Shown here: positions 61,358 through 64,000 of the stretch, piece after piece
Layout: each line of letters starts with the position of its first letter
Numbering within the stretch: the first letter of the stretch is position 1
Notes under the pieces: model-generated
Seen by the model: the letters and a program-made list of their open reading frames with translations, nothing else
Told to the model about the DNA's origin: nothing
The model's database searches: none
DNA from: JACVRX01 sp963819885
GTDB taxonomy: Bacteria; Actinomycetota; Actinomycetes; Jiangellales; Jiangellaceae
DNA length: 64,000 bases
Assembly: GCA_963819885.1 (NCBI GenBank)
Contig: CAWFXV010000026.1
Coordinates: 62,001-126,000, forward strand
Direction of reading: 5' to 3'
Program-made: the position numbers and the translations under genes

Positions 61358-61420
61358 TCAATGATCAAATCCGCGTCAAGCGCACTATCCCTGCTGGTTT
61401 GGCGCGTATTCGATCATTGA
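61358..61420. other. Inverted repeat upstream of the GNAT gene
   Basis: Eighteen-base arms TCAATGATCAAATCCGCG and CGCGTATTCGATCATTGA (two mismatches) enclose a 27-base loop containing CACTATCC, a word also in the loop of the 60126 repeat. It lies between the divergent GNAT and secA genes. Confidence 0.55.
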
Positions 61421-61569
61421 TGTGCAGAGGCTGAGAGCGGCGGGGCGGCTGTGTCAATTCTCCTCCCCGGCCACGCCACGTACCATGGACGACCGGGGAT
61501 GTGTCGCGCCCACACGCGACTCGGCGCTGGCAGCGCCGCACCAACCAGCCGTCCAAGGAGTTGACCCGC

Positions 61570-64000
61570 GTGCCCGTCATGTTCGACAAGCTTCTCCGTG
61601 CCGGCGAGGGCAAGATCATCAAGCGTCTGAACGGGCTCGTCGACCAGGTCAACGCCGTCGAGAACGACTTCACCGTACTGTCCGACGCCGAGCTGCGAGG
61701 GCTCACCGACGAGTTCCGCTCCCGGCTTGCCGATGGCGAATCCCTCGACGATCTGCTTCCCGAGGCATTCGCCACGGTGCGTGAAGCGGCCCGCCGCACT
61801 CTGGGTCAGCGCCATTACGACGTGCAGATCATGGGCGGGGCTGGCCTGCACCTCGGGAACATCGCGGAAATGAAGACCGGAGAGGGCAAGACACTGGTCG
61901 CGACGCTGCCGTCGTATCTGAACGCTCTGGCCGGACGCGGCGTGCACATCGTCACCGTGAACGACTACCTGGCTCAACGCGACGCCGAGTGGATGGGTCG
62001 CGTGCACCGTTTCCTCGGCCTGGACGTGGGCGTGATCTTGGCCGGTCTCACGCCGGAGCAGCGCCGGCTTGCCTATGGCGCCGACATCACCTACGGCACG
62101 AACAACGAATTCGGCTTCGATTACCTGCGCGACAACATGGCGCTGCGTGTCGAGGACATGGTCCAACGCGGGCATGTCTACGCGATCGTCGACGAGGTCG
62201 ACTCGATCTTGATCGACGAGGCGCGCACACCACTGATCATTTCTGGCCCGGCCGACCAGCCGACCCGTTGGTACACCGAGTTCGCCGAGATCGCCGCCCT
62301 GCTCCAGCGCGAGCGCGATTATGAGGTCGACGAGAAGAAGCGAACCATCGGCATCCTCGAGTCTGGCATCGAGCGGGTCGAGGACCGGCTCGGCATCGAC
62401 AATCTCTACGAGAGCGCCAACACCCCGCTGATTCAGTTCCTGAACAACTCGATCAAGGCCAAGGAGTTGTTCCACCGGGACAAGGAGTACGTCGTCAAAG
62501 ACGGCGAGGTCCTCATCGTCGACGAGCATACTGGGCGAATTCTTGCTGGCCGCCGCTACAACGAAGGCATGCATCAGGCGATCGAGGCCAAGGAGGGGGT
62601 GGACATCAAGCAGGAGAACCAGACCCTGGCGACCATCACCCTGCAGAACTACTTCCGGCTCTACGACAAGCTGGCCGGGATGACCGGTACGGCGATGACC
62701 GAGGCGTCGGAGTTCAACAAGATCTACAACCTGGGTGTCGTGCCGATCCCGACCAACATGGAGATGATCCGCGACGACCAGGCTGACCTCGTATACCGGA
62801 CCGAGGAGGCCAAGTTCGCCGCGGTCGTCGAGGACCTCGTCGTGCGGCACACGAACGGCCAGCCGGTACTCGTGGGCACGACCAGCGTCGCGAAGTCCGA
62901 GCACCTGTCCCACTTGCTCAGCAAACGCGGCATCCCGCACGAGGTGTTGAACGCCAAGCACCACGAGCGGGAGGCGGCCATCATCGCCCAGGCGGGCCGC
63001 CGCGGCGCGGTCACCGTCGCGACCAACATGGCCGGGCGAGGAACCGACATCATGCTCGGCGGCAACCCGGAGCCGATGGCCATGGCCGAGCTCAAGCAAC
63101 GTGGGATCGAGCCGGTGGAGAGCCCGGAGGAGTACGAGGCCGCGTGGGGGCCGACGTTGGAGAAGCTACAACACCAGGTCGAGACCGAACACTACGAGGT
63201 CATCGAACTCGGTGGGCTGTACGTGCTCGGCACGGAGCGGCATGAGTCACGGCGCATAGACAACCAGCTTCGCGGTCGGTCAGGTCGGCAGGGCGACCCT
63301 GGTGAGTCCCGGTTCTACTTGTCGCTGCAGGACGACTTGATGCGGCTGTTCAAGAGCGAATGGGTCGACATGATCCTCCGCAGCCTGAACATTCCCGACG
63401 ACCAACCGATCGAGCACAAGCGGGTCAGTAACGCGATCAAGGGTGCGCAGACCCAGCGCGAGGCGCAGAACTTCGAGATCCGCAAGGACGTCCTCAAATA
63501 CGACGACGTGCTCAACCGCCAGCGCCAGGTCATCTACCAAGAGCGGCGGATGGTCCTAGAAGGCGGCGACCTGTCCGAACAGATCGGTCACATGCTCGGT
63601 GAGTCGGTGACGGCGTACGTCGGCGGTGCGACGAGCGAGGGTTACCCGGAGGCGTGGGACCTCGATCAGCTGTGGACGGCTCTGCGCACACTGTATCCCG
63701 TCTCGGTGAGCATCGAGGAGACCGAGGACGAGGCAGGCGGGCGCGATGCCCTGACCTCGGAGTTCTTGACTCAGCGGCTGGTCGACGATGCCCGAGCTGC
63801 GTACGCGCTTCGGGAGGCCGAGCTCGGGTCCGAGCCGATGCGCGAGCTCGAGCGTCGCGTGTTACTCACTGTGTTGGACCGCAAGTGGCGCGAGCACCTT
63901 TACGAGATGGACTACCTGCGTGAGGGCATCGGGCTGCGTGCGTTTGCGCAGAAACAGCCGCTGGTCGAATACCAACGGGAGGGATTCGACCTGTTCTCCG
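61570..64000 (+). CDS. secA: SecA preprotein translocase ATPase, 3' end beyond window
   Basis: About 810 residues are visible with no stop before the right edge; SecA1 proteins are usually ~900-950. I chose the GTG (PVMFDKLLRAGEGK), with AAGGAG ending 9 bases before; an ATG three codons later is the alternative. Motor motifs: Walker A MKTGEGKTLVATL (near residue 103), THIVTVNDYLAQRD-like HIVTVNDYLAQRDAEWM, DEVDSILIDEARTPLIISG, the crosslinking-domain region, TNMAGRGTDIMLGGNPE and LRGRSGRQGDPGESRFYLSL. It drives export through SecYEG, including the secreted proteins of this window. Confidence 0.97.
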   Translation, partial: MPVMFDKLLRAGEGKIIKRLNGLVDQVNAVENDFTVLSDAELRGLTDEFRSRLADGESLDDLLPEAFATVREAARRTLGQRHYDVQIMGGAGLHLGNIAEMKTGEGKTLVATLPSYLNALAGRGVHIVTVNDYLAQRDAEWMGRVHRFLGLDVGVILAGLTPEQRRLAYGADITYGTNNEFGFDYLRDNMALRVEDMVQRGHVYAIVDEVDSILIDEARTPLIISGPADQPTRWYTEFAEIAALLQRERDYEVDEKKRTIGILESGIERVEDRLGIDNLYESANTPLIQFLNNSIKAKELFHRDKEYVVKDGEVLIVDEHTGRILAGRRYNEGMHQAIEAKEGVDIKQENQTLATITLQNYFRLYDKLAGMTGTAMTEASEFNKIYNLGVVPIPTNMEMIRDDQADLVYRTEEAKFAAVVEDLVVRHTNGQPVLVGTTSVAKSEHLSHLLSKRGIPHEVLNAKHHEREAAIIAQAGRRGAVTVATNMAGRGTDIMLGGNPEPMAMAELKQRGIEPVESPEEYEAAWGPTLEKLQHQVETEHYEVIELGGLYVLGTERHESRRIDNQLRGRSGRQGDPGESRFYLSLQDDLMRLFKSEWVDMILRSLNIPDDQPIEHKRVSNAIKGAQTQREAQNFEIRKDVLKYDDVLNRQRQVIYQERRMVLEGGDLSEQIGHMLGESVTAYVGGATSEGYPEAWDLDQLWTALRTLYPVSVSIEETEDEAGGRDALTSEFLTQRLVDDARAAYALREAELGSEPMRELERRVLLTVLDRKWREHLYEMDYLREGIGLRAFAQKQPLVEYQREGFDLFS

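Noticed and set aside
61414..63099. A 561-codon open frame on the minus strand
   Set aside because: It is the antisense of secA, whose plus-strand frame is continuous to the window edge and carries all SecA motor motifs.

Overview
The window is high-GC DNA from an actinomycete. The evidence is the gene content (WhiB, MtrA-MtrB-LpqB, the F420 genes fbiA/fbiB, DUF5719, DUF3499, DUF3105, a long-form hibernation factor), the many GTG starts, and a run from about 24 kb to the right edge that follows the fbiA/fbiB-whiB-manB-manA-ahcY-mtrAB-lpqB-comF-hpf-secA neighbourhood known from Streptomyces and Mycobacterium. Nothing seen is specific to mycolic-acid bacteria. I do not assign a genus.

Left part (1-22.9 kb) is an accessory surface-polysaccharide and secreted-protein region. 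It opens with a nucleotide-sugar aminotransferase (cut by the window edge), a Gfo/Idh/MocA dehydrogenase, a methyltransferase and a coiled-coil protein. Next come a nucleotide-sugar dehydrogenase and two adjacent secreted peptidoglycan-active proteins (a PGRP-type amidase and a SpoIID/LytB protein) that share the same five-fold C-terminal FG-GAP-like repeat. On the minus strand follow an acetoacetyl-CoA-synthetase-like ligase and a dimethylformamidase-beta-like protein (DMFA2_C type), translationally coupled. Two further DMFA2_C paralogues lie at 14.6-18.7 kb, one with visibly lower GC.

The main structural finding is that this module was duplicated. Copy A (3.1-12.5 kb) is mostly intact. Copy B (18.9-22.8 kb) has the same gene order and orientations but is decayed: the dehydrogenase is split by an IS21 remnant, only the end of an FG-GAP protein survives, and the ligase and DMFase-like genes are fused by an internal deletion. 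Beyond them is a full-length but frameshifted UDP-GlcNAc-6-dehydrogenase, of which copy A keeps only the last ~30 codons, ending against an IS1380 remnant. An ISL3-family element with 29-bp inverted repeats and an 8-bp target duplication sits between the copies.

Right part (22.9-64 kb) is conserved chromosome: LCP wall-polymer ligase, cytidylyltransferase, DUF3105 protein, AlkA-like glycosylase, fbiB-fbiA, whiB, a very large GT2 membrane glycosyltransferase with DUF5719 partner, a degenerate zincin, DUF3499, manB-Trm112-SIS-manA (mannose activation), a CDF transporter, ahcY, divergent RDD and SpoIIM-like membrane proteins, a five-gene minus-strand operon ending DUF4129-DUF4350-MoxR-DUF58, mtrA-mtrB-lpqB, comF-like gene, hpf, a YcaQ-like glycosylase, a frameshifted HD-GYP/LuxR protein, DUF998, a tandem GNAT protein, and secA running off the right edge. 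Small intergenic repeats and hairpins are scattered here, including a two-copy element with terminal inverted repeats.

No tRNA, rRNA or CRISPR array was recognised by eye.
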